NCBI GenBank assembly: GCA_963920575.1
Contig: OY986965.1
Span: 10,554,290-10,618,289, forward strand
Length of the DNA stretch: 64,000 nt
DNA from: Narthecium ossifragum
Lineage: Eukaryota; Streptophyta; Magnoliopsida; Dioscoreales; Nartheciaceae
Direction of reading: 5' to 3'
The position numbers were made by a program, and so were the translations under genes. Positions 1 through 11,062 of the stretch are shown here, one piece after another. Numbering within the stretch: the first letter of the stretch is position 1; each line of letters starts with the position of its first letter. The notes under the pieces were generated by a model that searched no databases, had not been told where the DNA came from, and saw only the letters and a list, made by a program, of their open reading frames with translations.

Positions 1-188
1 CATTGAAGGTGTGAGGCTTCTGAATATTCTTCTTGCCAGTTGCAACCCAGAGTAGACATGCTGGAGGAGTGCCTTTCTCTGTGAACTACACTACTACAGT
101 TCATGTTTCTATAGTCTGAATATTCTAAATATGTTGCAAGTGCCAAATTCTTATCGTCATATTCTCACTGTATTTTCTTTGTGTGCAG

Positions 189-314
189 TTTCTGGATGGT
201 TGGGTTATATTTGCAGAATATGCCAGACCAAGACCTCCACCACAGCAACAGGGTACTGAAGCACCATCTGGTTATCAGTCTTCAGCTGGCTATCAAAATT
301 GTTCTGGCTATTAA
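189..314 (+). CDS. Terminal exon of an RRM-type (glycine-rich-like) RNA-binding protein, partial
   Basis: After a plant 3' splice site (TTTGTGTGCAG, ending at 188) there is an open stretch of 41 codons ending in TAA at 312-314. It begins FLDGWVIFAEYARPRPPP and continues with Q/G/Y-rich sequence. The first residues match the end of an RNA recognition motif (beta-4, of the kind GR-LDGW-I-VEYARPR), as found in small plant RRM proteins of the organellar ORRM / glycine-rich RBP group. The tail is low complexity (PPPQQQ, then repeated GY). Positions 1-188 look like the last intron; the earlier exons lie left of the window. Seen: motif, splice site and stop. Known: this family binds RNA, and several members act in organellar RNA editing or splicing. 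Inferred: family membership from only one short exon. Confidence 0.6.
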   Translation, partial: FLDGWVIFAEYARPRPPPQQQGTEAPSGYQSSAGYQNCSGY

Positions 315-780
315 CATATACAGGTTGAGTGTCGAGGGCTTATTCATTATCAGTGACAGTTCTATATGCCATAAGGCTTATGTATTTGGTCCTAAATTGT
401 TTGCTGAACTCACGATGTAAATGTCTGTCAGAAACTCTGTTATGGAAGTTGTATTCGAAGGGAGTCTTTGATGTTAATGTCCTGAACGTTTTAGAATGAA
501 TCAAATTTTAATATATCGTCATATATGCTTCTTATATTCAAAAACATTGTCGATGCCCTATATAAGTAGGTTTTGCCGTAAATTGTTTATTTTGGCACCC
601 AACAAATTGAAAATCCCTTTAACTAAAAGAAAATATTATATATATACATACACACAAATTAGCTAACTTTATTTATATTAAAACCTACCATGTGGCTTAC
701 CGAAGATATGAAATATTATCGAGCTCGGCTAGCAAGCTTTCGAGCCGAGCCAAAAACCAATCGAGTTCGAGCTCTGTTTA
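315..780. other. 3' flank of the RRM gene, no gene seen
   Basis: AT-rich DNA after the stop codon, presumably 3' UTR then intergenic. Near 720-775 there is a GAGCTCGG / CGAGCCGAGC inverted-repeat-like stretch of the kind common in plant repeats. I see no open frame with recognisable content. Confidence 0.5.
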
Positions 781-1075
781 AGCAACCAACAACCAGCAAC
801 CAGCAACCAGCAACCAGCAACCAGCAACGTACCTCTGTTTAAGCAACCAGCAACCAAAGCAACGTACCTCTGTTTAAGAACCAGCAACCAGCAACCAGCA
901 ACGTACGTACCTCTGTTTAAGCAACCTCTGTTTAATCAAGAGCAACCTCTGTTTAATCAAGAGCAACCTCTGTTTAAGCAGCAACCTCAGTTAAAGCAGC
1001 AACCAGCAACCTCAGTTAAAGCAGCAACCAGCAACCTCAGTTAAAGCAGCAACCAGCAACCTCTGTTTAATCAAG
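781..1075. repeat. CAGCAAC / GCAACCTCTGTTTAA minisatellite
   Basis: A 7-bp motif (CAGCAAC) is repeated perfectly several times at 785-830 and again at 845-905. It then alternates with the longer motif GCAACCTCTGTTTAA (or CTCAGTTAAA) up to about 1075. This is a compound tandem repeat. No CACTA 5' terminus was found next to it, so its link to the element downstream is unknown. Confidence 0.85.
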
Positions 1076-1080
1076 AGCCG

Positions 1081-1909
1081 CGTGCGAGGGATGGGTTCCT
1101 TCTTTGGCTTTGTTTCATGCCATGCAAGCCCTGTTTTTTGCGTCATTAACCAGCCTCTATTTAGGACTCTGTAAATAGATAAAAAAGGAGCGCGCGAACG
1201 AAAAATTTGGGTTCCCTCCATGCGTCGTTCCCTCTCCCTACGTTTATTTGTTAACCACTTAATCAATCAATCTAATAACCCAACCCTCGTTCCCTGTCCC
1301 TAGGTAACCTCTGTTCACCGGTGCTGCTGTGGACGACGAGCATCGTAGGAGACGCTCGGGAGAGGTCATGCAGACTAGGTCTCTTCTTTTCCTCCCCTTT
1401 GTTTTGTTTTTCTATGCCATTCCATGGATTTATATAGATATCAATCATTCCCATGTGAAACAATGACCCACCTAAGAACCTATCTAACAATCCTAGCCAC
1501 AGAACAACAAACCAGTCTGTATTATCATCCCTTTTTATCTGATCACCAAAGTCCCTGTCAAAACCCTAGAACCAAAGCCACACTAGCATAGGTATATTTA
1601 TAAGCCAAAACGGATTTGTTTATTGATGTGTTCCTATTATCCATGCAAACAGTAGCGATGTTGCTAGGTATAATCATAACTGAAACTAACAGAAACTTTC
1701 TATCATGAACAAAACATCATAGACTCATAGTCTCGGCATTGGAGGATTTCATGGGAGACAAAGTTTTGATTTGTAGACCCATCTTATCATACAATTACTA
1801 TTTAAGTTGCATGAAACTTTTGTAGACCCATCTTCTGATCATGATTTCTTATTTTTGTTTCTTTACTCAAATGGTAACCAAACGTAATGCGGGGTGCTTT
1901 CTTTAGAAT
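1081..1909. other. Unassigned non-coding stretch
   Basis: No domain, tRNA or terminal repeat recognised. Open frames on the minus strand here are short and show no family features. It may be the 5' part of the CACTA remnant or host DNA. Confidence 0.4.
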
Positions 1910-4113
1910 ATGACTCCCAATCAGCAAGATGAAGTAGTTACACCTATTGATCCTACCGACACAGGCCCATCAATGTTTGAAGATATCATTGCACCTCAGA
2001 GAAGGGTAGGGCGTGGGAAATCAAGAGGCTTAAGGCTGTCAAATGCATGGCGTGCAAATGGATATAGAAAGTTGCCAATTCAAATTTCAGTGGGTGTTGG
2101 TGTCCCTGTTGGCAAAAATGCAGCAATCTTTGCTTCTGAGCTGAGTTATGTAGTCAAACAACATGCTCCATTGGGTGTAACGGAAAAAGCTCCAGAGGTG
2201 TGACTAAGTGGAAGGAGGTCGATTAGGAGGTGAAAGACAAAATCTACAAGTGCATGCAGGTATAAGTTCAATTTTTGTATATATATATATCTAATCAATT
2301 CATATTCATTTGTTCTTATTGTAGCTGTTGACTACTAATTTTAATGGTTTTGTAGTCCAAGTTTGAATTCGACGACACTCCGTATTCAAAGGAATGCATT
2401 CTTCATAAAGCAAATAAGTTGTATAGGGAATGGCGTCATGGACTATATCGAAATTTCTACCTGAAATATGAAAATGATTCTTCACGACTTCTTCATATTC
2501 CCTCAAATGTTAGTTCTTCAGATTGGGCAACACTTGTGGCATATTTTGGAAGTGATAAGTATAAGGTAAAACCTTATAATTTAGCTCTCTCTTTTACTTG
2601 TGTATAGCGTGGTCAATTTGTTTAAAAGATGTGAAGAGAGATGAAATATTTTATTTATTTCACTGATGGACTATCACCTTCATTCCAACAGAAAATCTCG
2701 GAGAAGAACAAAAAAAGCCGTGAAGTAGAAGGAGTTACGCAAGTTACAGGGTGCACATCCTTCCAGAATATAATTCATGAGACAGTACGTTAACGATTTA
2801 ATATGCATGCAATAGGTAACTTGTATTATAGCTCATTGTGATACTATATATTTACATGTGTTGACAGCAAGATCCAGAGACTGGAGAGAAGCTTGATGGG
2901 CCAGAATAATGGCAGAGGACTCATCAAAGGCCAAATGGAACTTGGGCTGATGAGAGATCACACAAGATTCATGTGAGAACTAATCCATTTTAGTTAATGT
3001 ACTACCAGTCTTCGTATTGAAAATATTATAACAAAATCCATTTTAGTTAATGTACTACCGGAATATGGAACATACATCTTTTAAGCTGCAAGAAAATCCA
3101 TTGCACTATGTTGAAAGAAAAGGAAAGTAATATTGAAAGTCCATTAAAAGCAATTAAGACATGTTTCAAGGTTTCAGTGAGTTGAATTGAGCTAGAGGAT
3201 GGTTTTCTTGTTGGTCCAAATTGTTTATCAACTGCAACTTGAAACCTAGTGGTGTGCTGAATTCAAAGATCAAAGGCTTAAATGAACCATAGTAGCTAAA
3301 GATAATGAAAATCATATGGAAGGCCTAGTTACAATGAGAGACATTTGATACCCAACTTCTTGATTTGTAACAGTAAGTTAAGTTTAAAAGGATGAAATGT
3401 CTAGATGAAGGAAAAATATCTCTTTAGATGCTTGTTATTTTGTTTCTTTAAGCTAAATCCATGAAATACCAGTTCAAATTTTTTTAGCTTCTTCCATAGC
3501 TTATCTGAGACCAAGCTATGAAAACCAATTAGTCAAATTGCAGTTTCTTTTCAGGTGCCAGGGTGATTTCAGCATCAACACCGAGTATTAAATTTCCCAC
3601 GTCATTTCGTCAATGTTTTTGAATATTACTTTCTTCATGAATTTTATTCTTCGATTGTAGGAAGAAATTCTAAATTTACTTAATCAGCCACAAAGTTCCG
3701 CTTCCGGGGAGGATCTAGCACCGCTCACACCAAGTGAGGTTTTTGTACGAGTCGTTGGTCAAAGGTCAGGCCAAGCTAAAGGTTATGGTTGTGGTCCCAT
3801 GGGTGCAAACATTGGAACAAAGAGAAATTTTCAAGAGCGTGAGGAGCAGCTTATTAAAGAGCGTGATGATCTCGCAAAGAGGGTGGCTATAATGGAGGAA
3901 ACATTTGATGCACGTGTGGAAGCTGTTGTCCAGCAGTACTTAGACAAATCTCGTCAATCGTCTCAAAATTCTAAGTGTTCTAACTCTAATGTAAGTAATA
4001 CATCTTTTATTTTGGTAAAAGGATGATAATTCTTATTTCCCATTAGAACTTAACCTCTCTAATATCTTTTATGTTTTATTTTTTTGTTTCTTTGTGTGTA
4101 GGCTGACTTATAA
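1910..4113 (+). pseudogene. CACTA TnpA-like protein gene (Transposase_24 / Ptta-En/Spm type), broken
   Basis: Exon-like blocks on the plus strand can be read in order. At 1910-2203: RGKSRGLRLSNAWR, then GKNAAIFASELSYVVKQHAPLGVT. At 2205-2260: TKWKEVD-stop-EVKDKIYKCMQ. At 2356-2565: KFEFDDTPYSKECILHKANKLYREW and SSDWATLVAYFGSDKYK. At 2692-2790 and 2869-2972: DPETGEKLDGPE-stop-WQRTHQRPNGTWADE. At 3661-3990: LTPSEVFVRVVGQRSGQAKGYG followed by a coiled-coil-like tail. A last mini-exon with a TAA stop is at 4102-4113, after GTAAGT...TGTGTAG. This order is that of the plant transposase family found with CACTA elements (PF03004 from memory). There is a frameshift near 2200, a TAG for Q near 2247 and a TAA near 2911, so it is dead. 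The main TnpD-type transposase was not found. Confidence 0.75.
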
Positions 4114-4964
4114 AAGAAGATGTTTGTCCGACAATACTTTTTGCATGCATTCAGTAAGCTTTTCTTCTCTCTTAATTGGTTATATATCATATATTCTTTA
4201 TTAATTGATATAGGCTGGGTATACATGCATCCTTGTTTGACCTATCTGCTTCTAGTATACTAAGCTAATCTAAGTTTTTTTTTCTTGCTTTTCACATTTC
4301 ATCTAAGCAAATTGAGTTATTGTTTCTGGACATCATTACATCCTATCTTGTCAACTGTTCTATCACCTCTTTACTTACTAAATTGGTTCTTCTTCTTGTT
4401 AAAATAATTTGGGAAAATTTATTTATCTTAGCTATCAATCTAACTATCTTTTCTTAAAGTTCTCTTATGTGTTTTTCTTAGGTACAGATAAGTGAAATGG
4501 ATCCTCGACAACTCGTTTTGGAGGATCATAATCAACTAATCTTCAGCGACACTTCTTTTTAGATATTAGAAGCTATATTTGTGCAACTTATGGCTTGTCT
4601 TTTGTGATTTAGTGGTGTTCCTATGTTGAATGTGTTGATGTTGAAAATGAACTTGAAACCAATACATGAACGGTTATGTGGAATTTGATATATATTATCA
4701 ATGCAATGGTGGTATTTCTTATGCATTTTGGTGTGTCATTAAAATTTCGGTATTATGTACAGGAAAAAATAATACATGTGGGTAAATTGATTTTTTTTTG
4801 TTATTAAAATATTGAAATGCTGCCATTTTTATGTATATGCGGCATGTAGAAGCTGCCATAATATATTAATCTTTTATAGCATATAAAAGTTGCCATTTTA
4901 AATATTCTAAACACAGCAAGACAAGTTGCCGCTAACAATCTTAAATACGACCATTAAATGATTA

Positions 4965-5465
4965 TTTTATATGGCACTTATGGTTGCCTTAAATACAGTT
5001 TATTATCGGCAATATTTTTTTGCCATTAAAAAGTATTTTTTACAGCAACTGTTGTTGCCAGAAATACATATTATTACCAGCAATATATTATTGCCTTATA
5101 TGGCCATATTTGTTGCCATTAAAAAGATATTATTTACGGCAACCACTGTTGCCAGAAATACATCTTACTATCGGCAATATGATATTGGCTTATTCGACAA
5201 AAATAATTTGCCACTAAAACAATATTGTTTACGGCAACCGTTATTGCCACAAATACATCTTATTATCGGCAATATATTATTGCCTTATATGGAAAAAAAA
5301 ATTTTGCCATTAAAAAAATATTATTTACGGCAACAGTTGTTGCTAAAAATACATCTTATTATCGGCAATATATTATTGCCTTATGTGGAAATATTTTTGC
5401 TATTAAAAAATTATTATTTACGGCAACCAGCGTTGCCAGAAATACATCTCATTACTAGCAATAAA
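4965..5465. repeat. CACTA subterminal hairpin array, copy 1
   Basis: About five or six degenerate units of roughly 90-100 bp. Each contains GCCATTAAAA, TTTACGGCAAC..GTTGCC and TTATCGGCAATATATTATTGCC. GGCAAC/GTTGCC and GGCAATA/TATTGCC pairs can fold as hairpins. Such arrays near the ends are typical of CACTA elements, where TnpA-type protein binds. The long open frames across it are by-products of the repeat period. Confidence 0.8.
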
Positions 5466-5659
5466 TAAATGATAATATGACAAGAACATATTGCCGTATG
5501 AAGACAATTTTACGGCAACATGTTAATATTGCCGTGTTTTTTTTGTGACACGCACTTTTACGGCAGGGTGCGGCAACTTTAAATTGTTGCCTTAACAAGC
5601 TTTTTATGGCAATATTACAGGCTTAAGTGGCAACAAGGCCTTGCCGTAAAGGAGCTTTA

Positions 5660-5670
5660 TTCTTGTAGTG
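5660..5670 (+). repeat. CACTA 3' terminal inverted repeat
   Basis: TTCTTGTAGTG, the reverse complement of CACTACAAGAA. It is preceded by GGCAACAAGGCCTTGCCGTAA, a hairpin-like subterminal motif. Identical ends occur at 7951-7961 and 10247-10257. Confidence 0.8.
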
Positions 5671-5915
5671 TTGCTTCCTTTTAAAATGGATGCAACAAAG
5701 CTATTAATGAAAAGTTACTCTTTCTTACAACAACATCAACATCTATCTTAAAATACAGAAAAAAGGAAGACCTATTAGTAGACTGACTTCTCAGCTTCCT
5801 TGGCCCATACTGATAGTTACTTTTTAAAAGAAATAAATACACGCTTAATACGTATAGTTACTATTTAAAGCTAAAAAGAAGGTGGTGAGACACCTCCAGT
5901 CCCATTGTGCCTCTC

Positions 5916-6083
5916 ATGTCAAGCTCTAACAGCGGCAACGACACAAGTGGAGGCGAGGCGACCTTGTTCGATGGGGGTACACGCTCTAGGGTTCCGGTTG
6001 GTGAAAGCGTGCTTGATGACGATAACGAGGAGGAAAGGGAGGCATCCGGATCGGCATCCAACAAGCTAATGTTCCACCTTTGA
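5916..6083 (+). CDS. 55-codon ORF of unknown function, unit 1
   Basis: ATG to TGA, 55 residues, starting MSSSNSGNDTSGGEATLF and containing an acidic DDDNEEERE segment. The frame stays open in all three tandem copies. Copies differ at residues 5, 19, 24, 30 and 32, and nearly all of these changes alter the amino acid, which argues against selection for the protein. I do not recognise the family. It lies between the CACTA end and the Dicer-like fragment and could be the 5' end of a captured or neighbouring gene. Confidence 0.3.
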   Translation: MSSSNSGNDTSGGEATLFDGGTRSRVPVGESVLDDDNEEEREASGSASNKLMFHL

Positions 6084-6286
6084 TGTAGTATTTAGTGATT
6101 TCTTTAGCAGAAGAAACAAAGACATCCAATTCACTCATGTCTGCCTTTGAATCTAAGATGCTTTCAAACTCGAAGAGCTGATTTTCCCAGTCTGTCACTG
6201 ATGATACACCTTTTCTTATTACTGGTGGTGCAGTCGTTCCGAAGACATTTGGCTTTTGCACTTATTTATGGTAAAATTCCTTCATG
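6066..6286 (-). pseudogene. Dicer-like (DCL3-type) helicase fragment, unit 1
   Basis: Minus-strand reading MKEFYHK-stop-VQKPNVFGTTAPPVIRKGV, then WENQLFEFESILDSKADMSEL and SAKEITKYY. Plant DCL3 proteins have this order just after the DECH box of the N-terminal helicase (KEFYHK, KPKVFGMTASP--RKGVSS, LESILDSK, PSAKE--RYY). The TAA after FYHK and the sharp ends show a non-functional fragment. It is opposite in strand to the CACTA gene. Family assignment is from memory of DCL3 sequences and was not searched. Confidence 0.7.
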
Positions 6287-7249
6287 ATGTAAGTAATACA
6301 TCTTTTATTTTGATAAAAGGATGATAATTCTTATTTCCCATTAGAACTTAACCTCTCTAATATCTTTTATGTTTTATTTTTTTGTTTCTTTGTGTGTAGG
6401 CTGACTTATAATAGAAGATGTTTGTTCGACAATACTTTTTGCATGCATTCAGTAAGCTTTTTTTCTCTCTTAATTGTTTATATATCATATATTTTTTCTT
6501 AATTGATATAGGCTGGGTATACTTGCATCCTTGTTTGATCTATCTGCTTCTAGTATACTAAGCCAATCTAAGTTTCTTTTCCTTGCTTTTCACATTTCAT
6601 CTAAGCAAATTGAGTTATTGTTTCTAGACATCATTACATCCTATCTTGTCAATTGTTCTATCACTTCTTTACTTACTAAATTGGTTCTTCTTCTTGTTTA
6701 AATAATTTGGGAAAATTTATTTATCTTAGCTATCAATCTAACTATCTTTTCTTAAAGTTCTCTTATGTGTTTTTCTTAGGTACATATCAGTGAAATGGAT
6801 CCTCGACAACTCGTTTTGGAGTATCCTAATCGACTAATCTTCAGCGACACTTCTTTTTAGATATTAGAAGCTATATTTGTGCAACTTATGGCTTGTCTTT
6901 TGTGATTTAGTGGTGTTCATATGTTGATTGTGTTGATGTTGAAAATGAACTTGAAACCAATACATGAACGGTTATGTGGAATTTGATATATATTATCAAT
7001 GCAATGGTGGTATTTCTTATGCATTTTGGTGTGTCATTAAAATTTCGGTATTATGTACAGGAAAAAATAATACATGTGGGTAAATTGAATTTTTTTTTAA
7101 AATATTGAAATTCTGCCATTTTTATGTATATGCGGCATGTAGAAGCTGCCATAATTTATTAATCTTTTATAGCATATAAAAGTTGCCATATTAAATATTC
7201 TAAACACAGCAAGACAAGTTGCCGCTAACAGTCTTTAATACGACCATTA

Positions 7250-7755
7250 AATGATTATTTTATATGGCACTTATGGTTGCCGTAAATACAGTTTATTATC
7301 GGCAATATTTTTTTGCCATTAAAAAATATTTTTTATAGCAACTGTTGTTGCCAGAAATACATATTATTACCAGCAATAGATTATTGCCTTATATGGCAAT
7401 ATTTGTTGCCATTAAAAAATATTATTTACGGCACCCTCTGTTGCCAGAAATACATCTTACTATCGCGAATATGATATTGGCTTATTCGGCAAAAATAATT
7501 TGCCACTAAAACAATATTGTTTACGGCAACCGTTATTGCCACAAATACATCTAATTATCGGGAATATATTATTGCCTTATATGGAAAAAAATTTTGCCAT
7601 TAAAAAAATATTATTTACGGCAACCGTTGTTGCCAGAAATACATCTTATTATCGGCAATATATTATTGCCTTATATGGCAATATTTTTGCCATTAAAAAA
7701 TTATTATTTACGGCAACTACGTTGCCAGAAATACATCTCATTACTGGCAATAAAT
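7250..7755. repeat. CACTA subterminal hairpin array, copy 2
   Basis: Same array as at 4965-5465 within the second tandem unit. It has small differences such as GGGAATATATTATTGCC, where one hairpin arm has lost its match. Confidence 0.8.
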
Positions 7756-8205
7756 AAATGTTAATATGACAAGAACATATTGCCGTATAAAGACAATTTT
7801 ACGGCAACATGTTGATATTGTCGTGGGTTTTTTTTGTGACACGCTCTTTTACGGCAGGGTGCGGCAACTTTAAATTGTTGCCGTAACAAGCTTTTTATTG
7901 CAATATTACAGGCTTAAGTGGCAACAACGCCTTGCCGTAAAGGAGCTTTATTCTTGTAGTGTTGCTTCCATTTAAAATGGATGCAACAAAGCTATTAATG
8001 AAAAGTTCCACTTTCTTACAACAACATCAACATTCATCTTAAAAAACAGAAAATGGAAGACCTATTAGTAGTCTGACTTCTATGCTTCCTTGGCCTATAC
8101 TGGTAGTTACTTTTTAAAGGAAATAAATACACGCTTAATAGGTATAGTTACTATTTAAAGCTTAAAAGAAGGTGGTGAGACACCTCCAGTCCCGTTGTGC
8201 CTCTC

Positions 8206-8373
8206 ATGTCAAGCTCTAAGAGCGGCAACGACACAAGTGGAGGCGAGGCAACCTTGTTCCATGGGGGTACACGCTCTTGGGTTCCGGTTGGTGAAATCGT
8301 GCTTGATGACGATAACGAGGAGGAAAGGGAGGCATCCGGATCGGCGTCCAACAAGCTAATGTTCCACCTTTGA
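8206..8373 (+). CDS. 55-codon ORF of unknown function, unit 2
   Basis: Second copy of the same ORF, with K at residue 5, H at 19, W at 24 and I at 30. Still open from ATG to TGA. No recognised domain. Confidence 0.3.
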   Translation: MSSSKSGNDTSGGEATLFHGGTRSWVPVGEIVLDDDNEEEREASGSASNKLMFHL

Positions 8374-8575
8374 TGTAGTATTTAGTGATTTCTTTAGCAA
8401 TAGAAACAAAGACATCCAATTCACTCATGTCTGCCTTTGAATCTAAGATGCTTTCAAACTCGAAGAGCTGATTTTCCCAGTCTGTCACTGTTGAAATACC
8501 TTTCTTATTACTGGTGGTGTAGTCGTTCCGAAGACATTTAGCTTTTGCACTTATTTATGGTAAAATTCCTTCATA
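8356..8575 (-). pseudogene. Dicer-like (DCL3-type) helicase fragment, unit 2
   Basis: Same fragment as in unit 1. In addition to the shared TAA it has a frameshift upstream of VTDWENQLFEFES, so the two halves are in different frames. The rest (ESILDSKADMSEL, AKEITKYY) is as in unit 1. Confidence 0.7.
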
Positions 8576-9544
8576 ATATAAGTAATACATCTTTTATTTT
8601 GGTAAAAGGATGATAATTCTTATTTCCCATTAGAACTTAACTTCTCTAATATCTTTTATGTTTTATTTTTCTTCTTCTTTGTGCGTAGGCTGACTTATAA
8701 TAGAAGATGTTTGTCCGACAATACTTTTTGCATGCATTCAATAAGCTTTTCTTCTCTCTTAATTGTTTATATATCATATATTCTTTCTTAATTGATATAG
8801 GTTGGGTATACATGCATCCTTGTTTGACCTAACTGCTTCTAGTATACTAAGCTAATCTAAGTTTCTTTTTCTTGCTTTTCACATTTCATCTAAGCAAATT
8901 GAGTTATGGTTTCTAGACATCATTACATCCTATCTTGTCAATTGTTATATCACTTCTTGACTTACTAAATTGGTTCTTCTTCTTGTTAAAATAATTTGGG
9001 AAAATTTATTTATCTTAGCTATCAATCTAACTATCTTTGCTAAAAGTTCTCTTATGTGTTTTTCTTAGGTATATATCAGAGAAATGGATCCTCGACAACT
9101 CGTTTTGGAGGATCATAATCAACTAATCTTCAGCGGCACTTCTTTTTAGATATTAGAAGCTATATTTGTACAACTTATGGCTTGTCTTTTGTGATTTAGT
9201 GGTGTTCCTATGTTGATTGTGTTGATGTTGAAAATGAACTTGAAACCAATACATGAACGGTTATGTGGAATTTGATATATATTATCAATGCAATGGTGGT
9301 ATTTCTTATGCATTTTGGTGTCATTAAAATTTCGGTATTATGTACAGGAAAAAATAATATATGTGGGTAAATTGAATTTTTTTTGTTATTAAAATATTGA
9401 AATGCTGCCATTTTTATGTATATGCGGCATGTAGAAGCTGCCATAATATATTAATCTTTTATAGCATATAAAAGTTGCCATTTTAAATATTCTAAACACA
9501 GCAAGACAAGTTACCGCTAACAGTCTTTAATACGACCATTAAAT

Positions 9545-10050
9545 GAATATTTTATATGGCACTTATGGTTGCCGTAAATACAGTTTATTATCGGCAATAT
9601 TTTTTTGCCATTAAAAAATATTTTTCACAGCAACTGTTGTTGCCATAAATACATATTATTACCAGCAATATACTATTGCCTTATATGGCAATATTTGTTG
9701 CCATTAAAAAGATATTATTTACGGCAACCACTGTTGCCAGAAATACATCTTACTATCGGCAATATGATATTGGCTTATTCGGCAAAAATAATTTGCCATT
9801 AAAACATTATTGTTTACGGCAACCGTTATTGCCACAAATACATCTTATTATCGGCAATATATTATTGCCTTATATGAAATTTTTTTTTTTGCCATTAAAA
9901 CAATATTATTTACGGCAACCGTTGTTGCCAGAAATACATCTTATTATCGGCAATATATTATTGCCTTATATGGCAATATTTTTGCCATTAAAAAATTATT
10001 ATTTATGGCAACCGGCGTTGCCAGAAATACATCTCATTACTGGCAATAAA
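9545..10050. repeat. CACTA subterminal hairpin array, copy 3
   Basis: Same array within the third tandem unit, again with GGCAAC/GTTGCC pairs and the palindromic GGCAATATATTATTGCC. Confidence 0.8.
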
Positions 10051-10502
10051 TAAATGTTAATATGACAAGAACATATTGCCGTATGAAGACAATTTTACGG
10101 CAACATGTTGATATTGCCATGGGTTTGTTTTGTGACACACTCTTTTACGGCAGGGTGCGGCAACTTTAAATTGTTTCCGTAACAAGCTTTTTATGGCAAT
10201 ATTAAAGGCTTAAGTGGCAACAAGGCGTTGCCGTAAAGGAGCTTTATTCTTGTAGTGTTGCTTCCATTTAAAATGGATGCAAAAAAGCTATTAATGAAAA
10301 GTTCCTCATTCTTACAACAACATCAACATCTATCTTAAAAAACATAAAAAAGGCAGACCTATTAGTAGACTGACTTCTCAGCTTCCTTGGCCCATACTGG
10401 TAGTTACTTTTTAAAAGAAATAAATACACGCTTAATAGGTATAGTTACTATTTAAAGCTAAAAAGAAGGTGGTGAGACACCTCCAGTCCCGTTGTGCCTC
10501 TC

Positions 10503-10670
10503 ATGTCAAGCTCTAACAGTGGCAACGACACAAGTGGAGGCGAGGCGACCTTGTTCGATGGGGGTACACGCTCTAGGGTTCCGGTTGGTGAAATCGTGTT
10601 TGATGACGATAACGAGGAGGAAAGGGAGGCATCCGGATCGGCATCCAACAAGCTAATGTTCCACCTTTGA
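10503..10670 (+). CDS. 55-codon ORF of unknown function, unit 3
   Basis: Third copy, with I at residue 30 and F at 32. Its stop codon lies 9 bases before the Athila insertion point at 10679/10680. Confidence 0.3.
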   Translation: MSSSNSGNDTSGGEATLFDGGTRSRVPVGEIVFDDDNEEEREASGSASNKLMFHL

Positions 10671-11062
10671 TGTAGTATTTGACACGCCAAAATTATAAAT
10701 TTATATTCCGAATCACCAACTAACTACTGAAGGGGTAGATAGCTATGAGTCCGAGTCGGTCCACAGGGAAAACAGGATTAAGTCTAATTACCGTGCAAAG
10801 TTCTAAATCAAAGGTTAAGGAAGATGGATGATAGTTGGCCTTTAAACTACCTTTAACTCGAATTAAACTAAATCGAGAGAATAACAATGGGAGAAAAAGG
10901 CTAGGAAGTTCTAATCCGTATTCGAGAGCTATCTAGGCATTCCTAGGATAAGAGCAATTCAATAAGTTCAAGATGGTTTTCTAGGGTTGATAGAAGATCG
11001 GCTAGGTCCACTATCACTCAACATAGATTCGTTAGAAGCCTATGTCGGAATGAAGAACAAAT

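Larger units (their letters stand above)
1910..5670 (+). mobile_element. CACTA (En/Spm) element remnant, 3' part
   Basis: The TnpA-like gene is followed by an exon-like block (4482-4563, MDPRQLVLED...), then subterminal repeats rich in GGCAAC/GTTGCC, then the end sequence TTCTTGTAGTG (5660-5670). That end is the reverse complement of the canonical CACTA terminus CACTACAAGAA. The matching 5' terminus was not found, so the left boundary given is only the start of the recognisable gene. The 3' end recurs at 7961 and 10257 in the tandem copies. Confidence 0.75.
3991..6288. repeat. Tandem unit 1 of 3 (2298 bp): CACTA 3' half + DCL3-like fragment
   Basis: The unit starts at the GTAAGT splice donor of the TnpA-like gene and ends at CCTTCAT inside the Dicer-like fragment. 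The next copy begins directly afterwards with the same GTAAGTAATACATC. Each unit carries the last TnpA-like introns and mini-exons, the subterminal array, the CACTA terminus, a 55-codon ORF and part of a Dicer-like exon on the other strand. Confidence 0.92.
6289..8577. repeat. Tandem unit 2 of 3 (2289 bp)
   Basis: A near-identical copy of unit 1 in the same orientation, with scattered substitutions and small indels along its length. The Dicer-like part has an extra frameshift (loss of one base in the TTTTCTTATTACTGG region) compared with unit 1. Confidence 0.92.
8578..10679. repeat. Tandem unit 3 of 3, left part
   Basis: The third copy is continuous up to GTATT at 10675-10679, where the Athila element is inserted. 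The rest of the unit resumes at 28157 (TTTAGTGATTTCTTTAGCAG). Only this copy continues past the unit junction into more Dicer-like sequence (28350-28775), so it marks the original flank. Confidence 0.92.

Noticed and set aside
4971..5468. 165-codon open frame and overlapping frames in the CACTA subterminal array
   Set aside because: The residues repeat with the DNA repeat period and are open in two frames at once, as expected from a tandem repeat without stops.
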